This document shows, piece by piece, positions 7,919-14,080 of a stretch of DNA of 64,000 nucleotides (within the stretch, counting starts at the first letter, position 1; every line of letters begins with the position of its first letter). A model generated the notes under the pieces. That model was not told the DNA's origin. It ran no database searches and saw only the letters and a program-made list of their open reading frames with translations. The DNA is from JAZDLR01 sp964540995. GTDB lineage: Bacteria > Patescibacteriota > Patescibacteriia > UBA1558 > 2-01-FULL-52-15. The translations under genes were made by a program, and so were the position numbers. The stretch covers positions 115,269 to 179,268 of the forward strand of contig CAZIOU010000001.1 in the NCBI GenBank assembly GCA_964540995.1, in the 5' to 3' direction.

Positions 7919-8446
7919 ATGGCAATATTCTATATTCTCCCAATACTTTTTATTATCGGCTGCATAATAACGATCGTCGTTATAGTGCGTTCAGTTTCGC
8001 ATGGAGCTGATGCTAATGTAGAAGAAAAAGTTAAGTATTACTATACTCGTAAGAACTTCTTCATGACCAAAGCAGAACATGGATGCTATGACGCTCTAGT
8101 AGAGGCCGTAGGGTCGGATTATCGCATATTCGCCCAAGTACATTTACCGACACTGGTCGATCATACTATTCGCGGACAGGATTGGCGTGCTGCTCTGGCG
8201 CATATCAATCGAAAGTCTGTTGATTTTGTTCTTTGCGACAAGGCATATCTTTCACCCAAACTTGCTATAGAGCTGGATGATAAATCACATGAACGCGCGG
8301 ATCGACAAGAACGCGATCGTGAAGTGGAATGTATCCTCCGTGAGGCTGGCTTGCCACTTTTAAGAGTTCCCAATCATAGCAATTTAGACCCAAACAAGCT
8401 CAAAGAAGAGATTATAGATGCTATCAATTTTGAACAGACAGCATAA
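7919..8446 (+). CDS. Membrane-anchored DUF2726 nuclease-like protein
   Basis: 175 residues. An N-terminal transmembrane helix (about 3-23) is followed by a short linker and a DUF2726 domain (about 45-172). The core SVDFVLCDK...LAIELDDKSH carries D102 and E118-x-D120, and the later Arg-rich helix and LPLLRVP strand match DUF2726, which belongs to the PD-(D/E)XK/Vsr-like nuclease fold. It lies directly after the DpnI-like gene, so a DNA-processing or defence role at the membrane is possible. It could equally be a housekeeping protein, because DUF2726 proteins occur widely outside defence loci. Confidence 0.75.
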   Translation: MAIFYILPILFIIGCIITIVVIVRSVSHGADANVEEKVKYYYTRKNFFMTKAEHGCYDALVEAVGSDYRIFAQVHLPTLVDHTIRGQDWRAALAHINRKSVDFVLCDKAYLSPKLAIELDDKSHERADRQERDREVECILREAGLPLLRVPNHSNLDPNKLKEEIIDAINFEQTA

Positions 8447-8448
8447 TT

Positions 8449-8589
8449 ATGATTAATAAAGCATGGCACCTAGCCAACCGCATGCCTAAGAACGCGACGA
8501 TCAAACAACGCGTGGCTTGGCACAAAGAACATCTGAAAGCCTGCGGTTGCCGCAAAGATGCGCCCAAGAGCTTAGCTAAATACTTCTAA
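8449..8589 (+). CDS. Small conserved protein, 46 residues
   Basis: ATG two bases after the DUF2726 stop, running to TAA at 8587. The product begins MINKAWHLANRMPKNATIKQ and continues with a His/Cys-bearing helix (HKEHLKACGCR). I recognise this as a small protein family widespread in bacteria, with the Met-Pro-Lys-Asn and Cys-Gly-Cys-Arg signatures, but know no function for it. It lies seven bases ahead of the peroxiredoxin gene and is probably co-transcribed with it. Confidence 0.7.
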   Translation: MINKAWHLANRMPKNATIKQRVAWHKEHLKACGCRKDAPKSLAKYF

Positions 8590-8595
8590 CACCCC

Positions 8596-9066
8596 ATGAA
8601 ACTAAAACAGTCCCAAGCTGCTCCGGCTTTTTCATTACCTGACCAGTCCGGTCAAGCCCACGCTCTCAAAGACTATCTCGGTCAGTGGGTTTTGATTTAT
8701 TTTTATCCGAAAGACGACACACCAGGCTGCACCACTGAAGCTTGCAGTCTGCGCGACAACTTTCCCAAGTTCAAGAAGCTGCAGGCCGTCGTACTCGGCA
8801 TTAGTGTCGACACGGTGAAAAGCCATCAAAAGTTTGTGACGAAATATCAGCTGCCTTTCACCCTGCTGGCCGATGAAGATAAAACAGTGGTGAAAAAATA
8901 CGGCGTCTGGCAGAAGAAAAAGTTTATGGGACGGGAATACATGGGCATTGTCAGAAATTCTTTTCTCATTAACCCGAAGGGCAAGATTGCCAAAATCTAC
9001 GAAGGTGTGAAGCCGGCAGAACACGCTGATAAGGTGTTGGGGGATTTGAGGGTATTGATTAAATAG
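8596..9066 (+). CDS. bcp: Thioredoxin-dependent peroxiredoxin (Bcp/PrxQ type)
   Basis: 156 residues, normal length. Reduces hydrogen peroxide and organic peroxides using thioredoxin. The active site DDTPGCTTEACSLRD has the peroxidatic Cys45 and the resolving Cys50 five residues later, the atypical 2-Cys arrangement of Bcp. The order of the rest (YFYPKDDTPGC, GISVD, FTLLADE, RNSFLI) is typical. It follows the 46-residue gene closely. A hairpin with a T-tract at 9097-9123 may end the transcript. Confidence 0.93.
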   Translation: MKLKQSQAAPAFSLPDQSGQAHALKDYLGQWVLIYFYPKDDTPGCTTEACSLRDNFPKFKKLQAVVLGISVDTVKSHQKFVTKYQLPFTLLADEDKTVVKKYGVWQKKKFMGREYMGIVRNSFLINPKGKIAKIYEGVKPAEHADKVLGDLRVLIK

Positions 9067-9088
9067 ATCGCTTTTGTTAGCATAATGA

Positions 9089-9094
9089 TATAAT
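9089..9094 (+). promoter_or_regulatory. -10 element upstream of the NYN gene
   Basis: TATAAT 31 bases before the ATG at 9125. Expected +1 near 9101 lies inside the hairpin at 9097-9123. No good -35 at 17 bases is seen. Confidence 0.35.
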
Positions 9095-9096
9095 TG

Positions 9097-9123
9097 AAAA
9101 ACAGGGAAATAATCTCTGTTTTT
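9097..9123. terminator. Hairpin, same family as the one at 11626
   Basis: Arms AAAAACAGGGA and TCTCTGTTTTT (one G-T pair), loop AATAA. It looks like a bidirectional intrinsic terminator for the peroxiredoxin gene, yet its T-tract ends one base before the ATG of the NYN gene, leaving no Shine-Dalgarno site. A near-identical hairpin occupies the same position before the RAYT gene. Confidence 0.65.
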
Positions 9124-9124
9124 T

Positions 9125-9646
9125 ATGTCTAAAAACCTGAATAATTACGCTTATATTGATGGGCAGAACCTGAATCTCGGTATTCAAAGTCTAGGTTGGA
9201 AATTGGATTATAAAAGATTTCGTATCTATTTAAAAGACAAGTATGGTATTATCAATGCTTACCTCTTTATTGGTTTCATTCCTGAACAAAATAAGCTATA
9301 TACCGCACTCCAACAAAGTGGGTTCATCTTAAAGTTCAAACCCACTTTTGCGAATCCGGAGGGTAACTACAAAGGCAATGTTGATGCCGATCTAATCTTA
9401 CAGTTAATAGTTGATTTTTATGAACATCGATTCAACAGCGCTTTAATTGTTACTAGTGATGGTGATTTTTACTCAACAGTTAATTTTCTTTACAAAAAAG
9501 GTAAACTAATTGCAGTCTTAAGCCCCTATTTTAGAACCTGTTCATTCTTGCTCAGAAAAACGGCTAGAGAAAAGCTATTATTCATGAATACTTTGAGATC
9601 AAAACTAGAATATAAAAAAACACCGCCCAAGGACGAAACCAATTAG
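9125..9646 (+). CDS. NYN-domain (PIN-like) nuclease
   Basis: 173 residues. The start YAYIDGQNLNLGI, the middle NVDADLILQL and VTSDGDFYSTVNFL give the four conserved acidic positions of NYN domains (D12, D87/D89, D112/D114), which resemble PIN and FLAP nucleases and usually act on RNA. The C-terminal 25 residues are basic (KLEYKKTPPK), possibly RNA-binding. The ATG follows directly on a hairpin (9097-9123) with no ribosome-binding site. Composition is AT-rich. Substrate unknown. Confidence 0.8.
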   Translation: MSKNLNNYAYIDGQNLNLGIQSLGWKLDYKRFRIYLKDKYGIINAYLFIGFIPEQNKLYTALQQSGFILKFKPTFANPEGNYKGNVDADLILQLIVDFYEHRFNSALIVTSDGDFYSTVNFLYKKGKLIAVLSPYFRTCSFLLRKTAREKLLFMNTLRSKLEYKKTPPKDETN

Positions 9647-9841
9647 GAGGTATTTTTGAGTGTGTATTACTCAGATAGTATATCAGCAATAATAAATGTG
9701 TCAAACCCTTATTCACGGAAAAGAAAAAGCCCCCGATAGAGACTAGCCCTATAGGGTCCTTTTCGTAGTAATATTGGTAGTTTATCAAGTACACCTATTG
9801 TGTCAAATCAAGCAAAGATAACCGTGAAATAACCCCCTTTA

Positions 9842-9870
9842 TTGATGAAGTAGTATTAGTCTGCTATACT
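9842..9870 (+). promoter_or_regulatory. Promoter upstream of the MFS exporter
   Basis: TTGATG (9842-9847), exactly 17 bases, TATACT (9865-9870). Predicted +1 is 9877, one base before a 12-bp hairpin. Confidence 0.6.
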
Positions 9871-9877
9871 CTGAAAT

Positions 9878-9905
9878 CAAATACAATCAATTGTGATTGT
9901 ATTTG
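9878..9905. promoter_or_regulatory. Perfect 12-bp stem-loop in the MFS gene leader
   Basis: Arms CAAATACAATCA and TGATTGTATTTG with a four-base loop ATTG. It starts at the predicted +2 of the transcript, so it may be an mRNA 5-prime stabilising hairpin. Alternatively the palindromic DNA may be a repressor operator, as is common for drug exporters. Confidence 0.55.
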
Positions 9906-9948
9906 AACCCAATACCTAATTCCTAAAGCATAATTCCGATTTAAATTC

Positions 9949-11139
9949 ATGTCCCAAAAAACTCTCATCCTCCTAACTGCCTTCGTCGATGTACTCGGCC
10001 TCGGCATCGTCATACCGATCTTACCTTTCTATACCCAACAGTTTGGCGCCAGCGCCTTGATGGTAACACTATTGTTTACCGTTTTTTCTTTGTGTTCGTT
10101 TGTTAGCGCGCCGTTCCTTGGTGCTTGGTCGGATCGTATTGGCAGACGTCCGGTGTTGTTACTTAGTATCGCTTCGACGGCCGTGGGTTGGCTGGTCTTC
10201 GCTTCTGCGAGCAGTCTAATCGTCTTATACATCGCTCGCATTATCGATGGTTTGGCAGCTGGAAATTTCCCTATTACTCAGAGCTACTTGGCTGACATTG
10301 CCAAAGACGACAAAGAGCGAACTCATAATCTAGGCTTGATCGGTGCTATCTTCGGTATCGCTCTGACCGTTGGACCGATGATCGGAGGACTACTGGCTAC
10401 TTTTGGACCAAGCGTGCCATTTTGGTTTGTCGGTATCCTGGCCACCATCAATTTCCTCCTGGCTTTACGTTTCTTACCGGAATCACATCATAAGCGCAGC
10501 GTGGAGAAAATGTCGGTCAATCCTTTGAAGCCAATTATCAATGCCATGCGTGACAAGCTTTTGCTGCCTGGGTTTGTTGCTTTCTTCCTTTTCAGTCTAG
10601 CGATTGCCACACAGCAATCAGTCTTCGCACTTTTCCTCGGGACAGCTTTCAATTACACGGCAGTAGCTACTGGTTGGTTCATGACAGGCGTTGGTATCTT
10701 GCTAGCTTTCAACCAAGCCGTGCTACTGAGACGTTTTTGGCTCAAGAAATTCAAAGAGCCCTTGCTAGAAGTAATAATGTTTATCGGTTTAGCTGCTGGT
10801 TTCCTCTTCATGTCGGTTGAAGTTTTGTGGGTGTTTATCATTGGATTGATCTTGCTAACCTTCGCTCAATCGGTGTTACGTGTGGTCATGACCAGTCAAT
10901 TGGTCGCTCTACGACCGGATAGGCGAGGAGAGGTACTTGGTACTATGACCTCCGTTATGTCGCTTGGTATGGTTATTGGACCTGTCGGCGCTGGTTTACT
11001 CTTTGAACGTCATCCCGCAGGACCGTTCTTAGCAGCTTCAATAATTTCCGTTGGTGCCTTACTTATTATTTTCTATTTCCGGAAACGCTTCACTGCAACT
11101 AATTTACCTGATGACGTTGAGCCGGTGGAAACGCTCTAG
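9949..11139 (+). CDS. MFS drug exporter (TetA-like, DHA1 family)
   Basis: 396 residues with twelve likely transmembrane helices. The N-terminus LLTAFVDVLGLGIVIPILPF and the loop 2-3 signature GAWSDRIGRRPVLL (MFS motif A) match the TetA/DHA1 proton-coupled exporters. The motif C-like GPMIGG in helix 5 fits an antiporter. The substrate cannot be assigned; tetracycline-like drugs or other small hydrophobic compounds are possible. It has its own promoter with a perfect 28-base hairpin in the leader. A nearer CATAAT (9929-9934) could drive a short-leader transcript. Confidence 0.88.
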   Translation: MSQKTLILLTAFVDVLGLGIVIPILPFYTQQFGASALMVTLLFTVFSLCSFVSAPFLGAWSDRIGRRPVLLLSIASTAVGWLVFASASSLIVLYIARIIDGLAAGNFPITQSYLADIAKDDKERTHNLGLIGAIFGIALTVGPMIGGLLATFGPSVPFWFVGILATINFLLALRFLPESHHKRSVEKMSVNPLKPIINAMRDKLLLPGFVAFFLFSLAIATQQSVFALFLGTAFNYTAVATGWFMTGVGILLAFNQAVLLRRFWLKKFKEPLLEVIMFIGLAAGFLFMSVEVLWVFIIGLILLTFAQSVLRVVMTSQLVALRPDRRGEVLGTMTSVMSLGMVIGPVGAGLLFERHPAGPFLAASIISVGALLIIFYFRKRFTATNLPDDVEPVETL

Positions 11140-11176
11140 TGTGCTGCATCTAAACTGGTGCTATAATTATTCTAGT

Positions 11177-11182
11177 TATAAT
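11177..11182 (+). promoter_or_regulatory. -10 element of the DUF1761 gene
   Basis: TATAAT ending 12 bases before the ATG at 11195; expected +1 at 11189 gives a leader of about six bases. A second TATAAT lies at 11162-11167. Confidence 0.5.
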
Positions 11183-11194
11183 TAATAATATTGT

Positions 11195-11611
11195 ATGGTG
11201 ATAAATTATTGGGCGATTGCGGCGTGTGCCGTTCTTTCGATGGTGATTGGTTTCATCTGGTACGGACCATTATTTGGTAAGAAGTGGGCAGAGATTATTG
11301 GCGCTACAGCGCGTACTGCTGAAGAACGTAAGAAGATGCAAGCAACAGCTGGACCGTTGTATGTTGTGCAATTTGTTTTGAGTATTTTCCAAGTCTGGGT
11401 CTTGGCTTATTATATTGCTGGTTGGCAGGACGCTCCTGGTGTGGTCAACGCCTTATGGATCTGGGCGGCTTTCGTTATGCCAGTAGTCGCTGGCGCTAGC
11501 ATGTGGAACAATGACTCTGGCAAGGTTAAGTGGACACGGTTCTTACTTCAGAGCGGTTATCAGTTAGTGTTGTTTATCGTCTATGGTTTGATTTTGAGCA
11601 GCTGGCGTTAA
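11195..11611 (+). CDS. DUF1761 family membrane protein
   Basis: 138 residues, four likely transmembrane helices. The start NYWAIAACAVLSMVIGFIWYGPLFGKKW, with the conserved Trp-Tyr-Gly-Pro-Leu-Phe-Gly turn, is the mark of DUF1761. No function is established for the family that I know of. A short-leader promoter stands just upstream; a hairpin (11626-11651) follows 14 bases after the stop and could terminate it. Confidence 0.8.
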   Translation: MVINYWAIAACAVLSMVIGFIWYGPLFGKKWAEIIGATARTAEERKKMQATAGPLYVVQFVLSIFQVWVLAYYIAGWQDAPGVVNALWIWAAFVMPVVAGASMWNNDSGKVKWTRFLLQSGYQLVLFIVYGLILSSWR

Positions 11612-11625
11612 TTAAGAATTACAAT

Positions 11626-11651
11626 AAAACAGGGATATTAATCTCTGTTTT
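11626..11651. terminator. Hairpin repeated upstream of the RAYT gene
   Basis: Arms AAAACAGGGAT and ATCTCTGTTTT (11 bp, one G-T pair), loop ATTA. The final T touches the ATG at 11652. It is almost the same as the hairpin at 9097-9123 and could act as terminator for the DUF1761 gene, as a 5-prime element of the next gene, or as a REP-like unit moved by the RAYT. Confidence 0.65.
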
Positions 11652-12269
11652 ATGTTATCAAATAAATATTATCGTCGCAGACCTCGTCGCATGACTGATT
11701 TTGATTACAATCAGCCGGGTTGTTATTTCATTACTATCACACCACAGAAGCGCTATCCGTATTTCGGAACTATTCAGAATGGTGTTGTTTGTATAAATGC
11801 CTTGGGGCAGATCGTGTACAATCAATGGTTGTGGTTACAGAAATACCCGCAGATTGAGCTTGATCAGTTCATCGTAATGCCTGATCACGTGCATGGGATT
11901 ATTTGTATTAAGGACGTCGACGATGTGGGGGACGACCGACTCCCCCGGGACGTAGTCCGGCCAACCCTAGGGTTGGCCAAACCAAGAGCAGATGATGATC
12001 GGTTGAGTTCGAAAGATCGTCGACGTATGCTTCTCTGCCGCACAGTCTGCGCCTTCAAGACAACCAGCTCGAAACTTATTCATCTTCAAGGCGAGACCGA
12101 TTTCCGCTGGAAAAGATCCTATCACGACAAGATAATTCGCGTAGAAGATGCGATGGAAAAGATTCAAGAATATATTTACAACAATCCCTATAATTGGACG
12201 CTTAAATATGGTGACTCGGCTAACCCTAGGGTTAGCCCGACGGGAGGCGAGTTGGGAGCGCTCGAATGA
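11652..12269 (+). CDS. REP-associated tyrosine transposase (RAYT, Y1 HUH family)
   Basis: 205 residues. The HUH motif is at 79-81 in MPDHVHGIICI, the catalytic Tyr in EYIYNNPYNW (Y174), and the N-terminal YNQPGCYFITI strand is typical of RAYTs. These single-stranded-DNA nucleases mobilise small palindromic REP elements. Two perfect 20-bp palindromes with the core AACCCTAGGGTT are read through by the gene (at 11959 and 12218). The first encodes the insertion RPTLGLA between the HUH and Tyr motifs, the second the C-terminal tail. A third, looser inverted repeat follows at 12309. The gene starts right after a hairpin and has no Shine-Dalgarno site. Confidence 0.85.
   Translation: MLSNKYYRRRPRRMTDFDYNQPGCYFITITPQKRYPYFGTIQNGVVCINALGQIVYNQWLWLQKYPQIELDQFIVMPDHVHGIICIKDVDDVGDDRLPRDVVRPTLGLAKPRADDDRLSSKDRRRMLLCRTVCAFKTTSSKLIHLQGETDFRWKRSYHDKIIRVEDAMEKIQEYIYNNPYNWTLKYGDSANPRVSPTGGELGALE
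11959..11978. repeat. REP-like palindrome inside the RAYT gene
   Basis: Perfect 20-base palindrome, GGCCAACCCT then its complement. It encodes residues 103-109 of the transposase in a region that varies in length in this family. Confidence 0.7.
12218..12237. repeat. REP-like palindrome at the RAYT 3-prime end
   Basis: Perfect 20-base palindrome, GGCTAACCCT then its complement, with the same AACCCTAGGGTT core as the copy at 11959. It lies within the last 20 codons of the transposase. Confidence 0.7.
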
Positions 12270-12308
12270 GTTTTATCGCGTATCATTTCGCGTCTCCGCG
12301 GTAAGTTC

Positions 12309-12358
12309 GGACAACCCCTCGCCTCGCTGAAGCTCCGTCGAAGCGGGTAGGGTTGTCC
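12309..12358. repeat. Third inverted repeat downstream of RAYT
   Basis: Arms GGACAACCC (12309-12317) and GGGTTGTCC (12350-12358) around a 32-base loop. The arms share the AACCC/GGGTT core of the two palindromes in the RAYT gene. It may be a REP-type unit or the terminator of the RAYT transcript. Confidence 0.55.
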
Positions 12359-12393
12359 CTGCCGTGCATCATTGCCCATCACCTGAAATCATA

Positions 12394-12399
12394 TATAAT
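12394..12399 (+). promoter_or_regulatory. -10 element of the PIF1-like helicase
   Basis: TATAAT with TTGCCC 16 bases upstream (12372-12377). Expected +1 is 12406, four bases before the ATG at 12410. This decides the start against the earlier in-frame ATG at 12353. Confidence 0.6.
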
Positions 12400-12409
12400 A
12401 AACATCTCT

Positions 12410-14041
12410 ATGACCCAATCCCAAGCCCTCACCATCATGAAAACCGGTGCCAATATCTTCCTGACCGGAGAGCCAGGCGCCGGCAAATCCTATACTATCA
12501 ATCAATATGTGGACTATTTACGCCGCCATGGCATCGATCCAGCTATCACCGCTTCTACAGGAATAGCGGCTACCCATATCAGCGGCATGACCATTCATAG
12601 CTGGAGTGGCATCGGTATCCGAACTTTTTTATCCAATCGTGACCTCGACACCTTGTCCAGCAATGAGTATTTGGTCAAACGGGTGACTCGCACCAAGGTG
12701 CTTATCATCGATGAAGTTTCTATGTTAGCGCCTGAGACTATCACCATGGTTGATCAAGTCTGTCGGGAGATCAAGCGCACCGATGAACCTTTCGGCGGTA
12801 TCCAGATTATTTTCGTCGGCGATTTCTTCCAGCTGCCGCCGATCAATCGTTCCAATGTCAACGAAACATCGCAAGGTGGCTTCTTCGAAGAAGAACCAGT
12901 AATTTTTGCCTATCAATCTCCTGCCTGGGCCAATGCCAATCCCTTGGTCTGTTATCTGGACGAACAGTATCGCCAAGACGATCCGGAATATTTGCAAGTC
13001 CTCAATGCTATTAGGCGACATGATTTCGGTGAAGCGCATCTGAAACACATAGCTAAACGCAAAATTGAAATAGCTAATGCTCCAGCCGATGTAACCAAGC
13101 TGTTCTCTCACAATGCCAACGTCGACGCCGTCAATGACGCCTTGCTCGATCAGTTACCCGGTAATGCTCATACCTATAGCATGAAGTCTCAAGGCAAAGC
13201 TCATATGGTGCAGAATTTACAGAAAGGTTGTCTCTCACCTGATACGTTGCAACTCAAAACCGGTGCATCAGTAATGTTTACCAAAAATAATCCTACCGCT
13301 GGTTTCGTCAATGGCACGATCGGAGTGGTCGAAGGATTTGATCCGGTCTATCATTATCCCATCGTCAAGACGAAGCAAGGAGAACGTATCACCGTGGAAC
13401 CGATGGATTGGACCGTGGAGGACGGTGGCAAGATTCAAGCCAAGATTACCCAATTCCCTTTGCGTCTAGCTTGGGCCATTACAGTTCACAAAAGTCAGGG
13501 TATGAGCCTTGATGAAGCGATTATGGATTTGCGGCAAGTATTTGAATACGGTCAGGGCTATGTGGCTTTGTCTCGAGTCAAGCGATTGTCAGGATTGTAT
13601 TTGCTCGGATGGAATGAACGGACCTTTGAAGTGCATCCGCAGATTTTGCGGCAGGATGAAGCGTTTCGCGATGGTTCATTAGCTGCTGTCAGCACCTTTG
13701 AAGCCCTCGTATCGGCCGAGCTGCAGAAGTTACAAGATAATTTCCTCTTGGCCTGTGGTGGCAACTTGAAAGCTTCTGGTGAGAAGAAAGCGGTGTCTAT
13801 CAAGATTAAGTCCAAGAAAGCACCAAGTACTCGCTATGATGAGATCCGCAAAACCCATCCCAATGCCAATAGACGCTGGGATCGACAGCAAGATGACCAG
13901 CTGACAGCGTTATTCAAAGAAGGTATGGAGATTCCGATGTTGATGAATCAAATGGGCCGCAAGAAAACAGCAATTATTTTACGCTTGATCAAATTACGAT
14001 TGTTGCCAGAAGATTATCTGGAGCACAACGATAGCGTATAA
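12410..14041 (+). CDS. PIF1-like DNA helicase with C-terminal HTH
   Basis: 543 residues from the ATG at 12410; an upstream in-frame ATG at 12353 lies before the promoter and is not used here. Superfamily 1B helicase: Walker A GEPGAGKS (20-27), TASTGIAA, Walker B LIIDEVSML, FVGDFFQLPP, and the C-terminal motifs ITVHKSQGMSLD and GYVALSRV. The last 45 residues (RRWDRQQDDQLTALFKEGM onward) form a helix-turn-helix-like tail seen on some bacterial PIF1/RecD2-like proteins. It unwinds DNA 5-prime to 3-prime in its family; roles in replication restart or G-quadruplex removal are inferred. It stands alone between RAYT and the P-type ATPase. Confidence 0.87.
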   Translation: MTQSQALTIMKTGANIFLTGEPGAGKSYTINQYVDYLRRHGIDPAITASTGIAATHISGMTIHSWSGIGIRTFLSNRDLDTLSSNEYLVKRVTRTKVLIIDEVSMLAPETITMVDQVCREIKRTDEPFGGIQIIFVGDFFQLPPINRSNVNETSQGGFFEEEPVIFAYQSPAWANANPLVCYLDEQYRQDDPEYLQVLNAIRRHDFGEAHLKHIAKRKIEIANAPADVTKLFSHNANVDAVNDALLDQLPGNAHTYSMKSQGKAHMVQNLQKGCLSPDTLQLKTGASVMFTKNNPTAGFVNGTIGVVEGFDPVYHYPIVKTKQGERITVEPMDWTVEDGGKIQAKITQFPLRLAWAITVHKSQGMSLDEAIMDLRQVFEYGQGYVALSRVKRLSGLYLLGWNERTFEVHPQILRQDEAFRDGSLAAVSTFEALVSAELQKLQDNFLLACGGNLKASGEKKAVSIKIKSKKAPSTRYDEIRKTHPNANRRWDRQQDDQLTALFKEGMEIPMLMNQMGRKKTAIILRLIKLRLLPEDYLEHNDSV

Positions 14042-14068
14042 ACTATCGCCAACTTCACTTGACTGCGC

Positions 14069-14074
14069 TATACT
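14069..14074 (+). promoter_or_regulatory. -10 element placing +1 on the ATPase start codon
   Basis: TATACT at -12 to -7 relative to the GTG at 14081, the spacing expected for transcription starting exactly at the GTG. No consensus -35 is seen at 17 bases. Confidence 0.55.
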
Positions 14075-14080
14075 ATTAGG

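Larger units (their letters stand above)
9647..9948. other. Intergenic region with promoter and hairpins
   Basis: No gene is convincing. It contains a short palindrome CCCTATAGGG (9747-9756) followed by TCCTTTT, which may be a weak terminator for the NYN gene, and the promoter and 5-prime hairpin of the MFS gene (listed separately). An AGGAGG at 9646-9651 has no reading frame after it. Confidence 0.5.

Noticed and set aside
8635..9024. 129-codon ORF antisense to the peroxiredoxin
   Set aside because: Shadow of a well-supported gene.
9582..9794. 70-codon minus ORF after the NYN gene
   Set aside because: Reads across the NYN 3-prime end and hairpins, and has no ribosome-binding site.
12353..12409. 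Earlier start of the PIF1-like helicase
   Set aside because: It lies upstream of a good TATAAT; the helicase fold begins at 12410.
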